Assembly: GCF_024497955.1 (NCBI RefSeq)
Contig: NZ_JANHKP010000012.1
Location: 1-64,000, forward strand
Direction of reading: 5' to 3'
DNA length: 64,000 nucleotides
Source of the DNA: Streptomyces sp. C10-9-1
GTDB taxonomy: Bacteria > Actinomycetota > Actinomycetes > Streptomycetales > Streptomycetaceae
The first letter of the stretch is position 1, and each line of letters opens with the position of its first letter. The notes below the pieces were generated by a model. That model searched no databases. It had not been told where the DNA came from and was given only the letters and a program-made list of their open reading frames with translations. Below are positions 10,019-19,700 of the stretch, in pieces. The translations under genes and the position numbers were made by a program.

Positions 10019-10146
10019 CCGCCCGCGGCCCCCGCCGTCCGGCCGCCGCGCCCCCGCGCGGCGCCGCACGGCCGACCGGGCCCTCGACCCCCGCCGTCCC
10101 GCCGGGCGCCGTACCGCCCGCCCCCGCACCGGAGGTGCGCGCATGA
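10015..10146 (+). CDS. Possible 43-residue linker ORF between nuoG and nuoH
   Basis: An open frame of 43 codons whose ATG overlaps the nuoG stop (ATGA) and whose own stop overlaps the nuoH start (ATGA). A GAGGTG ribosome-binding sequence precedes it. The product would be almost entirely Pro, Ala, Arg and Gly, with no fold expected. It may serve only to carry ribosomes from nuoG to nuoH, or be a chance frame in a 124-base gap. No homologue recognised. Confidence 0.32.
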   Translation: MTARGPRRPAAAPPRGAARPTGPSTPAVPPGAVPPAPAPEVRA

Positions 10147-11543
10147 TCGACCTGGCTCATGCGGCCGAAGCACACCACGGCGTCCTCGCGTTGGAGGACC
10201 TGTCGATGTTCGGCCGCGACCCGTGGTGGCTCGTCCTGATCAAGGCGGTGTTCTGCTTCGCCTTCCTGATGCTGACCGTGCTGTTCTCCATCGTGTGGGA
10301 GCGCAAGGTCGTTGCCTGGATGCAGCGGCGCATCGGCCCCAACCGGCACGGCCCCTGGGGGCTGCTCCAGTCGCTCGCCGACGGCATGAAGCTGATGCTC
10401 AAGGAGGACGTGGTCGTCAAGCGCGCGGACAAGGTGGTCTACGTCCTCGCGCCGGTCGTCGCCGCCATCCCGGCGTTCATGGCCATCGCCGTCATCCCCT
10501 TCGGGCCGGCGGGCAACGAGATCTCGATCTTCGGCCAGCGCACCACGATGCAGCTCACCGACCTGCCGATCGCGGTGCTATACCTCCTGGCGGTCGCCTC
10601 CGTCGGGATCTACGGCCTCGTCCTCGCGGGCTGGTCCTCCGGCTCGACCTACCCGCTGCTGGGCGGCCTGCGCTCCTGCGCGCAGATGATCTCCTACGAG
10701 ATCGCGATGGGGGCGGCCTTCGCCTCCGTCTTCCTGTACTCCGGGTCGATGTCCACCTCGGCGATCGTGGACGCGCAGGAGGACCGCTGGTTCGTGCTGC
10801 TGCTGCCGGTGTCCTTCCTCATCTACATCGTCACCATGGTCGGCGAGGTCAACCGGGCGCCGTTCGACATGCCGGAGTCCGAGGGCGACCTCGTCGGCGG
10901 CTTCAACACCGAGTACAGCTCCATCAAGTTCGCGATGTTCATGCTGGCCGAGTACGTCAACATGGTCACCGTCTCCGCCGTCGCCGTGACCCTGTTCCTG
11001 GGCGGCTGGCGGGCCCCCTACCCGGTCTCCGCCTTCTGGGAGGGCGCGAACCACGGCTGGTGGCCGATGCTCTGGTTCGTCCTCAAGGTGCAGCTGCTGC
11101 TCTTCTTCTTCATCTGGCTGCGCGGCACCCTGCCACGCGTCCGCTACGACCAGCTGATGCGACTCGGCTGGAAGGTCCTCATCCCGGTCTCCGTGGTGTG
11201 GCTGATGCTGGTCGCCACCGTGCGGGCCCTGAGGAACGAGAACTACGAGTTCCAGCAGATCGTGCTCTACGTCGCGGGCGCCGTGATCGCCGTGCTGCTG
11301 CTCTCCCTCGTCGCGGACGTCTTCCGCGGCCGCAGGGAGAAGGAGGCCGAGGCGGCGCGCGCCGCGGAGGCAGGGCCCTTCGACCCGATGGCCGGCGGCT
11401 TCCCCGTGCCGCCGCTGCCCGGGCAGGAACTGCCACCGGTGCCGCGCAGGCGCCCGCGCGGCGACCGCGAGCTGATCGCCAGCGGCGCACCGCGACCCGA
11501 CAGTGATGGTCCCCAGGACGGAAAGGAGGCTGACGGTGTCTGA
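10143..11543 (+). CDS. nuoH: NADH-quinone oxidoreductase subunit H
   Basis: A 466-residue membrane subunit, roughly eight helices, that links the quinone chamber to the proton channels. Family motifs visible include WERKVVAWMQ with RIGPNRHGPWG after helix 1, EVNRAPFDMPESEGDLVGG and FNTEYSS. The C-terminal 80 or so residues form a long cytosolic Pro/Arg-rich tail that is absent from E. coli NuoH and from NuoH2 in this window. A GGAGGT ribosome-binding site precedes the ATG at 10143. Its end overlaps nuoI by 8 bases. Confidence 0.96.
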   Translation: MIDLAHAAEAHHGVLALEDLSMFGRDPWWLVLIKAVFCFAFLMLTVLFSIVWERKVVAWMQRRIGPNRHGPWGLLQSLADGMKLMLKEDVVVKRADKVVYVLAPVVAAIPAFMAIAVIPFGPAGNEISIFGQRTTMQLTDLPIAVLYLLAVASVGIYGLVLAGWSSGSTYPLLGGLRSCAQMISYEIAMGAAFASVFLYSGSMSTSAIVDAQEDRWFVLLLPVSFLIYIVTMVGEVNRAPFDMPESEGDLVGGFNTEYSSIKFAMFMLAEYVNMVTVSAVAVTLFLGGWRAPYPVSAFWEGANHGWWPMLWFVLKVQLLLFFFIWLRGTLPRVRYDQLMRLGWKVLIPVSVVWLMLVATVRALRNENYEFQQIVLYVAGAVIAVLLLSLVADVFRGRREKEAEAARAAEAGPFDPMAGGFPVPPLPGQELPPVPRRRPRGDRELIASGAPRPDSDGPQDGKEADGV

Positions 11544-12129
11544 GGAATCCCGGAGCTCGTTCCAGAACCCCGTCGCCGGCTTCGGCGTGACCTTCAAGGC
11601 CATGTTCAAGAAGCGGCTGACCGAGCAGTACCCGGAGCAGCAGAAGGTCACGGCGCCGCGCTTCCACGGCCGCCACCAGCTCAACCGGCACCCGGACGGA
11701 CTGGAGAAGTGCGTCGGCTGCGAGCTGTGCGCGTGGGCCTGCCCGGCCGACGCCATCTACGTGGAGGGCGCGGACAACACCGAGGAGGAGCGCTACTCCC
11801 CGGGCGAGCGCTACGGCCGCGTCTACCAGATCAACTACGCCCGCTGCATCCTGTGCGGCCTGTGCATCGAGGCGTGCCCCACCCGCGCGCTGACGATGAC
11901 CAACGAGTTCGAACTCGCCGACAGCAGCCGCGAGAACCTCATCTACACCAAGGAGCAGCTGCTCGCCGGACTGGAGGACGGCATGGTCGACACGCCGCAC
12001 GCCATCCACCCCGGCACCGACGAGCAGGACTACTACCGGGGACTGGTCACCGAGGCCGCCCCCGGGACCGTCCGCCAGCGGGCCGTCTCCGCCGAGGAGC
12101 GGGAGAAGGACGAGGAGGTGGACGCGTGA
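11536..12129 (+). CDS. nuoI: NADH-quinone oxidoreductase subunit I (2x 4Fe-4S)
   Basis: A 197-residue ferredoxin-like subunit carrying clusters N6a and N6b, which bridge NuoG and NuoB. The two CxxCxxCxxxCP sets are Cys59/62/65/69 and Cys104/107/110/114. The GTG at 11536 is chosen because GGAGG lies at 11525-11529, 6 bases upstream; an in-frame ATG at 11503 lies inside nuoH and adds a stretch without similarity. Overlaps nuoJ by GTGA. Confidence 0.95.
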   Translation: MSEESRSSFQNPVAGFGVTFKAMFKKRLTEQYPEQQKVTAPRFHGRHQLNRHPDGLEKCVGCELCAWACPADAIYVEGADNTEEERYSPGERYGRVYQINYARCILCGLCIEACPTRALTMTNEFELADSSRENLIYTKEQLLAGLEDGMVDTPHAIHPGTDEQDYYRGLVTEAAPGTVRQRAVSAEEREKDEEVDA

Positions 12130-12965
12130 GCACCCTCGCCGCCTACGCCACCTCCACCGGCGAGGCCGTGCAGTTCTGGATCCTGGGCACGGTCGCCGTG
12201 GTCGGCGCGCTGTGCACCGTCCTGATGCGGCGGGCCGTGCACAGCGCCCTCTGCCTCGCCGCCACGATGATCGTCCTTGCCGTCTTCTACCTGGCGAACG
12301 GCGCCTACTTCCTGGGCGTCGTCCAGATCGTCGTCTACACCGGCGCGATCATGATGCTGTTCCTCTTCGTGGTCATGCTGGTCGGCGTCACCGCCGCCGA
12401 CTCGCTGAAGGAGACCATCAAGGGCCAGCGCTGGCTCGCCGCCCTGTGCGGGCTCGGCTTCGGCGTGCTGCTGGTCGCCGGGATCGGCAACGCGGCGCTG
12501 CGGAACTTCAACGGCCTCGGCGCCGCCAACACCGCCCGCGGCGGGAACGTGGAGGGCCTGGCGGCCCTCATCTTCACCCGCTACGTCTTCGCCTTCGAGA
12601 TCACCGGCGTGCTGCTGATCACCGCGGCCGTCGGCGCCATGGTGCTCACCCACCGCGAGCGCACTGAGCGGGCCCGCACCCAGCGGGAGCTGGCCGAGCA
12701 GCGCGTCCGCGAGGGCAAGCACCTGCCGCCGCTGCCGGCACCGGGCGTCTACGCCCGGCACAACGCGGTGGACATCGCGGGCCTGCTGCCCGACGGCACC
12801 CCCTCCGAGCTCACCGTCAGCAGGACGCTGCGGGAGCGCGGCCAGGTCAGGGACGTGTCCCGGGAGGCGATGGAGGACCTCAAGGCCCTGGAGCAGCGCT
12901 CCGAGGAGCGGCTCGGCCGCGACCGGGCCGAGCACGACCGGGACGGACAGGAGGCCACGCGGTGA
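12126..12965 (+). CDS. nuoJ: NADH-quinone oxidoreductase subunit J
   Basis: A 279-residue membrane subunit with about five helices. The conserved helix 3 segment (VVYTGAIMMLFLFVVML) contains the pi-bulge region thought to gate proton transfer. Roughly 100 residues after the last helix form a charged cytosolic tail that is much longer than in E. coli and absent from NuoJ2. The GTG at 12126 overlaps the nuoI stop, and the end overlaps the nuoK GTG. Confidence 0.95.
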   Translation: MSTLAAYATSTGEAVQFWILGTVAVVGALCTVLMRRAVHSALCLAATMIVLAVFYLANGAYFLGVVQIVVYTGAIMMLFLFVVMLVGVTAADSLKETIKGQRWLAALCGLGFGVLLVAGIGNAALRNFNGLGAANTARGGNVEGLAALIFTRYVFAFEITGVLLITAAVGAMVLTHRERTERARTQRELAEQRVREGKHLPPLPAPGVYARHNAVDIAGLLPDGTPSELTVSRTLRERGQVRDVSREAMEDLKALEQRSEERLGRDRAEHDRDGQEATR

Positions 12966-13261
12966 ATCCGGTCAACTACCTGTATCTGGCGGCGCTGCTG
13001 TTCACCATCGGCGCCACCGGCGTGCTGATCCGGCGGAACGCGATCGTGGTGTTCATGTGCATCGAGCTGATGCTCAACGCCTGCAACCTCGCCCTGGTCG
13101 CCTTCTCCCGGATGCACGGCAACCTCGACGGCCAGATCATCGCGTTCTTCACGATGGTCGTCGCCGCGGCGGAGGTCGTGGTCGGGCTCGCGATCATCGT
13201 GTCGCTCTTCCGTTCCCGCCACTCGGCCTCGGTCGACGACGCCAGCCTGATGAAGCTGTAA
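12962..13261 (+). CDS. nuoK: NADH-quinone oxidoreductase subunit K
   Basis: A 99-residue three-helix membrane subunit, the standard NuoK length. Two buried glutamates needed for proton transfer in this family are present: Glu35 in IELMLN and Glu71 in AAAEVVVGLA. It starts at a GTG overlapping nuoJ, and 15 bases separate it from nuoL. Confidence 0.96.
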   Translation: MNPVNYLYLAALLFTIGATGVLIRRNAIVVFMCIELMLNACNLALVAFSRMHGNLDGQIIAFFTMVVAAAEVVVGLAIIVSLFRSRHSASVDDASLMKL

Positions 13262-13276
13262 GGGGACGGACGAATC

Positions 13277-15175
13277 GTGGAGAACCTGATCGCGCTGCTC
13301 GTCGCGGCGCCCCTGCTCGGAGCCGTGGTGCTCCTGCTGGGCGGCCGGCGCCTGGACGGGACCGGGCACCTGCTCGGCACCGTGCTCGCCGCCGCCTCCT
13401 TCGTGGTCGGCGCGGTGCTCTTCGCCGACATGCTGGGCAAGGGCGCCGAGGAGCGCACCCTGACCAGCACGCTCTACAGCTGGATCCCGGTCGAGGGCTT
13501 CCAGGCGGACGTGGCCTTCCGCCTGGACCAGCTGTCGATGACCTTCGTCCTGCTGATCACCGGCGTGGGCACCCTGATCCACCTCTACTCCATCGGGTAC
13601 ATGGAGCACGACGAGCGGCGCCGCCGCTTCTTCGGCTACCTGAACCTGTTCCTCGCGGCGATGCTGCTGCTGGTGCTCGCCGACAACTACCTGCTGCTGT
13701 ACGTCGGCTGGGAGGGCGTCGGCCTGGCGTCCTACCTGCTGATCGGTTTCTGGCAGCACAAGCCGAGCGCGGCCACGGCCGCCAAGAAGGCCTTCCTGGT
13801 CAACCGCGTCGGCGACGTCGGCCTGTCGATCGCGATCATGCTGATGTTCACCACCTTCGGCACCTTCGCCTTCGGCCCGGTGCTGTCCTCGGTGGACGGC
13901 GCCTCCGAGGGGACGCTGACCGCGATCGGCCTGATGCTGCTGCTCGCCGCGTGCGGCAAGTCGGCCCAGGTGCCGTTGCAGTCCTGGCTGGGCGACGCGA
14001 TGGAGGGCCCGACCCCGGTCTCCGCCCTGATCCACGCGGCCACGATGGTGACGGCGGGCGTGTACCTGATCGTCCGTTCCGGGGCGATCTTCAACGCCGC
14101 GCCGGACGCGCAGCTCGCGGTCGTGATCGTCGGCGCCGTCACGCTGCTCTTCGGTGCGATCGTCGGTTGCGCCAAGGACGACATCAAGAAGGCGCTGGCC
14201 GGTTCGACGATGTCCCAGATCGGCTACATGGTGCTGGCCGCGGGCCTCGGCCCGATCGGCTACGCCTTCGCCATCATGCACCTGGTCACCCACGGCTTCT
14301 TCAAGGCCGGGCTCTTCCTGGGCGCCGGTTCGGTGATGCACGGCATGAACGACGAGGTCGACATGCGCCGCTACGGCGGCCTGCGCAGGTACATGCCGGT
14401 CACCTTCGTCACCTTCGGCCTGGGCTACCTGGCCATCATCGGCTTCCCGGGCCTGTCCGGCTTCTGGTCCAAGGACAAGATCATCGAGGCGGCCTTCGCC
14501 TACGACGACGGCGTCCGCGGCTGGATCTTCGGCGGTGTCGCCCTGCTGGGCGCCGGGATCACCGCGTTCTACATGACCCGCGTGATGATCATGACCTTCT
14601 TCGGCGAGAAGCGCTGGCAGCCGGACGCGGAGGGCAACCCGCCGCACCCGCACGAGTCCCCGAAGTCCATGACCATCCCGATGATCGTGCTGGCCTTCGG
14701 CTCGGTCTTCGCGGGCGGCTTCTTCGCCGTCGGCGACCGCTTCGTCAACTGGCTCGCACCCGTGACCGAGTTCGAGCACCCGCACCCGGTCATCAGCGTC
14801 CCGGCCATCACCACCGCCACCGTGGTGGTCCTGCTGGCCGGCGCCGCGGTCGCCTGGGCGATGTACGGGCGGCGACCGGTGCCCGTGGAGGCGCCGCGCG
14901 GCTCGCTCCTCACCCGGGCCGCCCGCCGGGACCTGTACCAGGACGACGTCAACCACGTGGTCCTGGTCCGCGGCGGCGAGCACCTGACCCGGTCCCTGGT
15001 CTACGTCGACCACACCCTGGTCGACGGCGTGGTCAACGGCACGGCCGCCGGCTTCGGCGGCCTGTCCGGCAGGCTGCGCAGGCTGCAGAACGGCTACGCC
15101 CGCAGCTACGCGGTCTCGATGTTCGGCGGTGCGGCGATCCTGGTCGCCGCGACCCTGCTGATGAGGGCGGTCTGA
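13277..15175 (+). CDS. nuoL: NADH-quinone oxidoreductase subunit L (proton pump)
   Basis: A 632-residue antiporter-like subunit, the most distal proton pump of complex I. The essential helix 5 glutamate is in GWEGVGLASYLLIG and the helix 7 lysine is in CGKSAQVPLQSWLGDAMEGP. The discontinuous helices and the long C-terminal lateral helix fit the chain length. A GTG start is preceded by AAGGGGACGG. One base separates its stop from nuoM. Confidence 0.97.
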   Translation: MENLIALLVAAPLLGAVVLLLGGRRLDGTGHLLGTVLAAASFVVGAVLFADMLGKGAEERTLTSTLYSWIPVEGFQADVAFRLDQLSMTFVLLITGVGTLIHLYSIGYMEHDERRRRFFGYLNLFLAAMLLLVLADNYLLLYVGWEGVGLASYLLIGFWQHKPSAATAAKKAFLVNRVGDVGLSIAIMLMFTTFGTFAFGPVLSSVDGASEGTLTAIGLMLLLAACGKSAQVPLQSWLGDAMEGPTPVSALIHAATMVTAGVYLIVRSGAIFNAAPDAQLAVVIVGAVTLLFGAIVGCAKDDIKKALAGSTMSQIGYMVLAAGLGPIGYAFAIMHLVTHGFFKAGLFLGAGSVMHGMNDEVDMRRYGGLRRYMPVTFVTFGLGYLAIIGFPGLSGFWSKDKIIEAAFAYDDGVRGWIFGGVALLGAGITAFYMTRVMIMTFFGEKRWQPDAEGNPPHPHESPKSMTIPMIVLAFGSVFAGGFFAVGDRFVNWLAPVTEFEHPHPVISVPAITTATVVVLLAGAAVAWAMYGRRPVPVEAPRGSLLTRAARRDLYQDDVNHVVLVRGGEHLTRSLVYVDHTLVDGVVNGTAAGFGGLSGRLRRLQNGYARSYAVSMFGGAAILVAATLLMRAV

Positions 15176-15176
15176 C

Positions 15177-16748
15177 ATGTCATTCCCGATCCTGACCGCC
15201 ACGGCGGTACTGCCCGCGGTCGGCGCGATCGCCACCGCGGCCGTGCCGGCCGCCCGCAGGACGGCGGCCAAGTGGACGGCGCTGCTGTTCTCCCTGGGGA
15301 CGCTGGTCCTCGCGGGCGTGGTGCTCGCCCGCTTCGAGCCCGGCGGCGACCGCTACCAGCTCACCGAGTCGCACGCCTGGATCGCCGACTTCGGCGTCCG
15401 CTACGAACTCGGCGTCGACGGCATCGGCGTGGTGATGGTGGCGCTCACCGCGCTGCTGATCCCCTTCGTGATCGCGGCCGGCTGGAACGACGCCGACCCG
15501 CTGGAGGCCGGCTCCAGGCGCTGGCGGCCCACCCAGGGCTTCTTCGCCCTGATCCTGATGGTCGAGGCGATGGTGATCCTCTCCTTCGAGGCCACCGACG
15601 TCTTCCTCTTCTACATCCTGTTCGAAGCCATGCTCATCCCGATGTACTTCCTCATCGGCGGCTTCGGCGACCGCGCCCACGCGGGCACCGAGGAGCACGC
15701 GGCGGCCCAGCGCTCCTACGCCGCGGTGAAGTTCCTGCTCTACAACCTCGTCGGCGGCCTGATCATGCTGGCCGCGGTCATCGGGCTCTACGTGGTCGCG
15801 GGGAGCTTCTCGCTCTCGGAGATCGCCGCGGCGCGGGCGAGCGGCGAACTGGAGATGGCGACCACCACCGAGCGGCTGCTGTTCCTCGGCTTCTTCTTCG
15901 CCTTCGCGGTGAAGGCCCCGCTGTGGCCGCTGCACACCTGGCTGCCGAACGCGATGGGCGAGGCCACCGCGCCGGTGGCTGTGCTGATCACCGCGGTGGT
16001 CGACAAGGTCGGCACCTTCGCGATGCTGCGCTTCTGCCTCCAGCTCTTCCCGGAGGCCTCCCAGTGGGCCACCCCGGTGATCGTGGTGCTGGCCCTGGTG
16101 AGCATCGTCTACGGCGCGCTGCTGGCCGTCGGCCAGCGGGACATCAAGCGCCTGGTGGCCTACGCCTCGGTCTCGCACTTCGGCTTCATCGTCCTGGGCA
16201 TCTTCGTGATGACCAGCCAGGGCCAGTCCGGCGCCACGCTCTACATGGTCAACCACGGCCTGTCGACCGCCGCGCTGATGCTGGTCGCCGGGTTCCTGAT
16301 CTCGCGGCGCGGCTCGCGTCTGATCGCCGACTACGGCGGCGTGCAGAAGGTGGCGCCGGTGCTGGCCGGGACCTTCCTCATCGGGGGCCTGGCCACCCTG
16401 TCGCTGCCCGGCCTGGCCCCGTTCGTCAGCGAGTTCCTGGTCCTGGTGGGCACCTTCTCCGTCTACCCCGTCGCCGGGATCGTGGCCACCACCGGCATCG
16501 TGCTGGCCGCCCTCTACACCCTGGTGCTCTACCAGCGCACCATGACGGGCCCGGTCAAGGAGGAGCTGCGGGCCATGCCGGACCTGAAGGCGCGTGAACT
16601 GGCCGTGGTGGCACCGCTGATCGCGCTGCTGCTCTTCCTGGGCGTGTTCCCGAAGCCGGTCACCGAGATCGTCAACCCGGCCGTGGAGCACACGATGTCC
16701 GACGTACAGAAGCAGGACCCCCGGCCCGAGGTGGAGGCGGCCAAGTGA
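15177..16748 (+). CDS. nuoM: NADH-quinone oxidoreductase subunit M (proton pump)
   Basis: A 523-residue antiporter-like pump subunit. The key glutamate is in FEAMLIPMYFLIGG, and the key lysine in AVKAPLWPLHTWLPNAMGEA. A second conserved lysine follows in VVDKVGTF. About 14 transmembrane helices are expected. The start is ATG at 15177, and the stop overlaps the nuoN GTG. Confidence 0.97.
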   Translation: MSFPILTATAVLPAVGAIATAAVPAARRTAAKWTALLFSLGTLVLAGVVLARFEPGGDRYQLTESHAWIADFGVRYELGVDGIGVVMVALTALLIPFVIAAGWNDADPLEAGSRRWRPTQGFFALILMVEAMVILSFEATDVFLFYILFEAMLIPMYFLIGGFGDRAHAGTEEHAAAQRSYAAVKFLLYNLVGGLIMLAAVIGLYVVAGSFSLSEIAAARASGELEMATTTERLLFLGFFFAFAVKAPLWPLHTWLPNAMGEATAPVAVLITAVVDKVGTFAMLRFCLQLFPEASQWATPVIVVLALVSIVYGALLAVGQRDIKRLVAYASVSHFGFIVLGIFVMTSQGQSGATLYMVNHGLSTAALMLVAGFLISRRGSRLIADYGGVQKVAPVLAGTFLIGGLATLSLPGLAPFVSEFLVLVGTFSVYPVAGIVATTGIVLAALYTLVLYQRTMTGPVKEELRAMPDLKARELAVVAPLIALLLFLGVFPKPVTEIVNPAVEHTMSDVQKQDPRPEVEAAK

Positions 16749-18400
16749 GCGCTACAGCTGTCCACAGCCTGTGGACGACGGCTGCGGAGGTCGAGCCGAT
16801 CGGCTCGATCCCCGCACCCCACATCGAGTACGCCCAGCTGGCGCCGGTGCTGATCGTGGTCGGCGCCGCCCTGGTGGGCATCCTGGTGGAGGCCTTCGTC
16901 CCCCGCCGGGCCCGCTACCACACCCAGCTCTTCCTGACGGTGGTCGCCCTCGCGGCCGCCTTCGCCGCGGTCGTCGGCCTCGCCGCGGGCGGGTACGCCA
17001 CCACCAAGGCGCAGATCGCCGCCATGGGCGCCATCGCCGTCGACGGCCCCGCCCTGTTCCTCCAGGGCACCATCCTGCTGGCCTCGGTGGTCGCGGTCTT
17101 CACCTTCGCCGAGCGCCGGCTGGACCCGGCGGGGGACGGCGGCCGGGTCGACTCCTTCGCCGCGATGGCCGCCGCGGTCCCCGGCAGCGACCAGGAGAAG
17201 GCCGCCGTGAAGGCGGGGTTCACCACCACCGAGGTCTTCCCCATCAGCCTGTTCGCCGTCGCCGGGATGCTGGTCTTCCCCGCGGCCAACGACCTGCTGA
17301 CCCTCTTCATCGCGCTGGAGGTCTTCTCCCTGCCGCTGTACCTGCTGTGCGCGCTGGCCCGCCGCAAGCGGCTGCTGTCGCAGGAGGCCGCGGTCAAGTA
17401 CTTCCTGCTCGGCGCCTTCTCCTCGGCGTTCATGCTCTTCGGCATCGCGCTGCTCTACGGGTACGCCGGCTCGGTGTCCTACGCGCGGATCGCCGAGGTC
17501 GTCGACGGCAGCGTCCGCACCATCGACCCGGCGCTCGCCGACACCATGGGCAACGACGCGCTGCTGCTCGTCGGCGGTGCGCTGCTGCTGATGGGCCTGC
17601 TGTTCAAGGTCGGCGCCGTGCCCTTCCACATGTGGACGCCCGACGTCTACCAGGGTGCGCCGACCCCGGTCACCGGCTTCATGGCCGCGGCCACCAAGAT
17701 CGCCGCCTTCGGCGCCCTGCTGCGGCTGCTGTACGTGGTCCTGCCGGGTCTGGCCTGGGACTGGCGGCCGGTCATGTGGGGCGTGGCCGTCGTCACCATG
17801 CTCGGCGGTGCGATCGTCGCCATCACCCAGACCGACGTGAAGCGGCTGCTGGCCTACTCCTCCATCGCCCACGCGGGCTTCATCCTCGCCGGTGTGATCG
17901 CGATGCGGCCCGAGGGCATCTCCTCGGTGCTGTTCTACCTGCTCGCCTACTCCTTCGTGACCATCGGCGCCTTCGCCGTCGTCACCCTGGTGCGCGACGC
18001 GGGCGGCGAGGCCACCCACCTGTCCAAGTGGGCCGGGCTCGGGCGGCGTTCGCCGCTGGTGGCGGCGGTCTTCGCGGTCTTCCTGCTGGCCTTCGCGGGC
18101 ATTCCGCTGACCTCCGGCTTCACGGGCAAGTTCGCCGTGTTCAAGGCGGCGGCGGAGGGCGGTGCGGGCGCGCTGGTCGTGGTCGGTGTGATCTCCTCGG
18201 CGATCGCCGCGTTCTTCTACATCCGGGTCATCGTGCTGATGTTCTTCAGCGAGCCCAAGCCCGAGGGGCCGACGGTGGCGGTGCCCTCGCCGCTGACGAT
18301 GACCACGATCGGGGTCGGCGTCGCGGTGACGCTGGTGCTGGGCGTGGCGCCGCAGTACTTCCTCGACCTGGCCGGTCAGGCGGGCGTGTTCGTGCGCTGA
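16745..18400 (+). CDS. nuoN: NADH-quinone oxidoreductase subunit N (proton pump)
   Basis: A 551-residue third antiporter-like subunit and the last gene of the operon. Helix 5 carries the glutamate in LEVFSLPLYLLCAL. The functional lysines are in FKVGAVPFHMWTPDVYQGAP and ATKIAAF. It starts with GTG overlapping nuoM. A clear hairpin terminator follows 24 bases after the stop, closing a 16-kb transcription unit. Confidence 0.97.
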   Translation: MSATAVHSLWTTAAEVEPIGSIPAPHIEYAQLAPVLIVVGAALVGILVEAFVPRRARYHTQLFLTVVALAAAFAAVVGLAAGGYATTKAQIAAMGAIAVDGPALFLQGTILLASVVAVFTFAERRLDPAGDGGRVDSFAAMAAAVPGSDQEKAAVKAGFTTTEVFPISLFAVAGMLVFPAANDLLTLFIALEVFSLPLYLLCALARRKRLLSQEAAVKYFLLGAFSSAFMLFGIALLYGYAGSVSYARIAEVVDGSVRTIDPALADTMGNDALLLVGGALLLMGLLFKVGAVPFHMWTPDVYQGAPTPVTGFMAAATKIAAFGALLRLLYVVLPGLAWDWRPVMWGVAVVTMLGGAIVAITQTDVKRLLAYSSIAHAGFILAGVIAMRPEGISSVLFYLLAYSFVTIGAFAVVTLVRDAGGEATHLSKWAGLGRRSPLVAAVFAVFLLAFAGIPLTSGFTGKFAVFKAAAEGGAGALVVVGVISSAIAAFFYIRVIVLMFFSEPKPEGPTVAVPSPLTMTTIGVGVAVTLVLGVAPQYFLDLAGQAGVFVR

Positions 18401-18423
18401 GCGCCGCGCCGCTCCGACGGCCG

Positions 18424-18457
18424 AGGGTCCGGTCCCCGGGAGGGGGCCGGACCCTTT
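18424..18457 (+). terminator. Terminator of the nuoA-N operon
   Basis: AGGGTCCGG (18424-18432) pairs with CCGGACCCT (18447-18455), with an inner CCCC/GGGG pairing and a short TT run, just after nuoN. Confidence 0.75.
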
Positions 18458-18692
18458 GCCGTGCGCCCGCGGGCCTCAGGGCGGGCCCCGCCCCGCTTGG
18501 CGGTGATCGCCGTGAGGTCCAGGCCGGCGGGGAACGGGGCGTCCGTAGCCCCACGGACGTGTGTACGGAGAGCCGGTGCGTTGACGCGACGGGTGCGCGC
18601 CGTTCCGCCGGGCGTCTCCGCATGGCAGGGTGGCGCGGCACCGATTGGTCTGGACCTGATGTCCGGTTCCTGCGAGAGGACGAGGAGAGGCG

Positions 18693-19661
18693 ATGCGCGG
18701 CACCACCGTGTTACCGGGAACCCCCTGCGACGCGCCCCGGGAGGGTGTGCTGCCCATGCACCGGCTGGAGGTCGCGATGCCGAACGCCATGCCCTTCGCG
18801 ATCGGCACCTTCGACACCATCGGCCCGATGTCCCGGGCGGACTTCCCCCACCGCCACACCTTCTGGGAGATCGTCCACGTCACCGCGGGCCGCGGCGCGC
18901 ACGTCGTCGACCTGGCCCGCTGGGAGCTGGAGCCGCCCCACCTGTGCGTCATCGCCCCCGGCCAGGTGCACCACTGGGAGGACGCCCGGGGCCTGGACGG
19001 CTCGGTGGTGCTCTTCACCGAGGACTTCCTGCTCGACCACCCCGGCGACCGGGACCTGCTGCTGCGCCTCTCCCGGGGCCCCTGGCTCGGGCTCGGCCCC
19101 GCCGCGCACGAGGCGACCGCCCGGCTCCTCCAGGAGCTCTCCGGCGAGTACCTCCGGGCCGCCGAGGGCTTCGACTCCGTCCTGCGGGCCCTGCTCCACG
19201 TCCTGGTGGTGCGCGCGGCCCGGATGCCCCGGCGCCCGGTGCGGGCCGCGGCGGCGCCCCCGGGCCGCGCCGCCGCGGTGGCCGAGGAGTTCGCCCGCCT
19301 GATCGGGGGCCCCGAGCCCGAGCCGGGGGGCTGGTCCGTGGGCGACTGCGCCCGGCGCATCGGCGTCACCCCGGGCTACCTCACCGAGGCGGTCAAGGCG
19401 GCCACCGGGCGCACCCCCGGTCAGCTGGTGCGCGCCGCCCGCACCCACGAGGCCAAACGCCTGCTCGTACGCACCGACCTGACGGTCCGGCAGGTCGCCG
19501 GGCGGGTCGGCTTCGCCGATCCCGCCTACTTCTGCCGCTTCTTCCGGCGGGAGACGGGGCTCAGCCCCGGGGACTTCCGGCGGGGCGGCGGTCTTCACCA
19601 CGGCGGTATTCACCACGACCCCCGTGTTCCGTCCATCGATCGCCCCGCGGCCCGGGCCTAG
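18693..19661 (+). CDS. AraC-family transcriptional regulator
   Basis: A 322-residue regulator. Residues 30-130 form a cupin-type sensor domain (HRHTFWEI and APGQVHHWED motifs) and about 205-305 a two-helix AraC DNA-binding domain with RIGVTPGYLTEAVK and VAGRVGFADPAYFCRFFRR. A His/Arg/Pro-rich tail follows. GAGGAGAGG precedes the ATG at 18693; ATGs at 18756 and 18777 also have good ribosome-binding sites and would remove a poorly conserved N terminus. It ends 39 bp before the secreted dioxygenase on the same strand, so it probably controls that gene. The ligand may be an aromatic compound, which is inference. Confidence 0.88.
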   Translation: MRGTTVLPGTPCDAPREGVLPMHRLEVAMPNAMPFAIGTFDTIGPMSRADFPHRHTFWEIVHVTAGRGAHVVDLARWELEPPHLCVIAPGQVHHWEDARGLDGSVVLFTEDFLLDHPGDRDLLLRLSRGPWLGLGPAAHEATARLLQELSGEYLRAAEGFDSVLRALLHVLVVRAARMPRRPVRAAAAPPGRAAAVAEEFARLIGGPEPEPGGWSVGDCARRIGVTPGYLTEAVKAATGRTPGQLVRAARTHEAKRLLVRTDLTVRQVAGRVGFADPAYFCRFFRRETGLSPGDFRRGGGLHHGGIHHDPRVPSIDRPAARA

Positions 19662-19700
19662 GTTCGTTGCGATCCCCCCAAGCCCCCACAAGGAGCAGCC

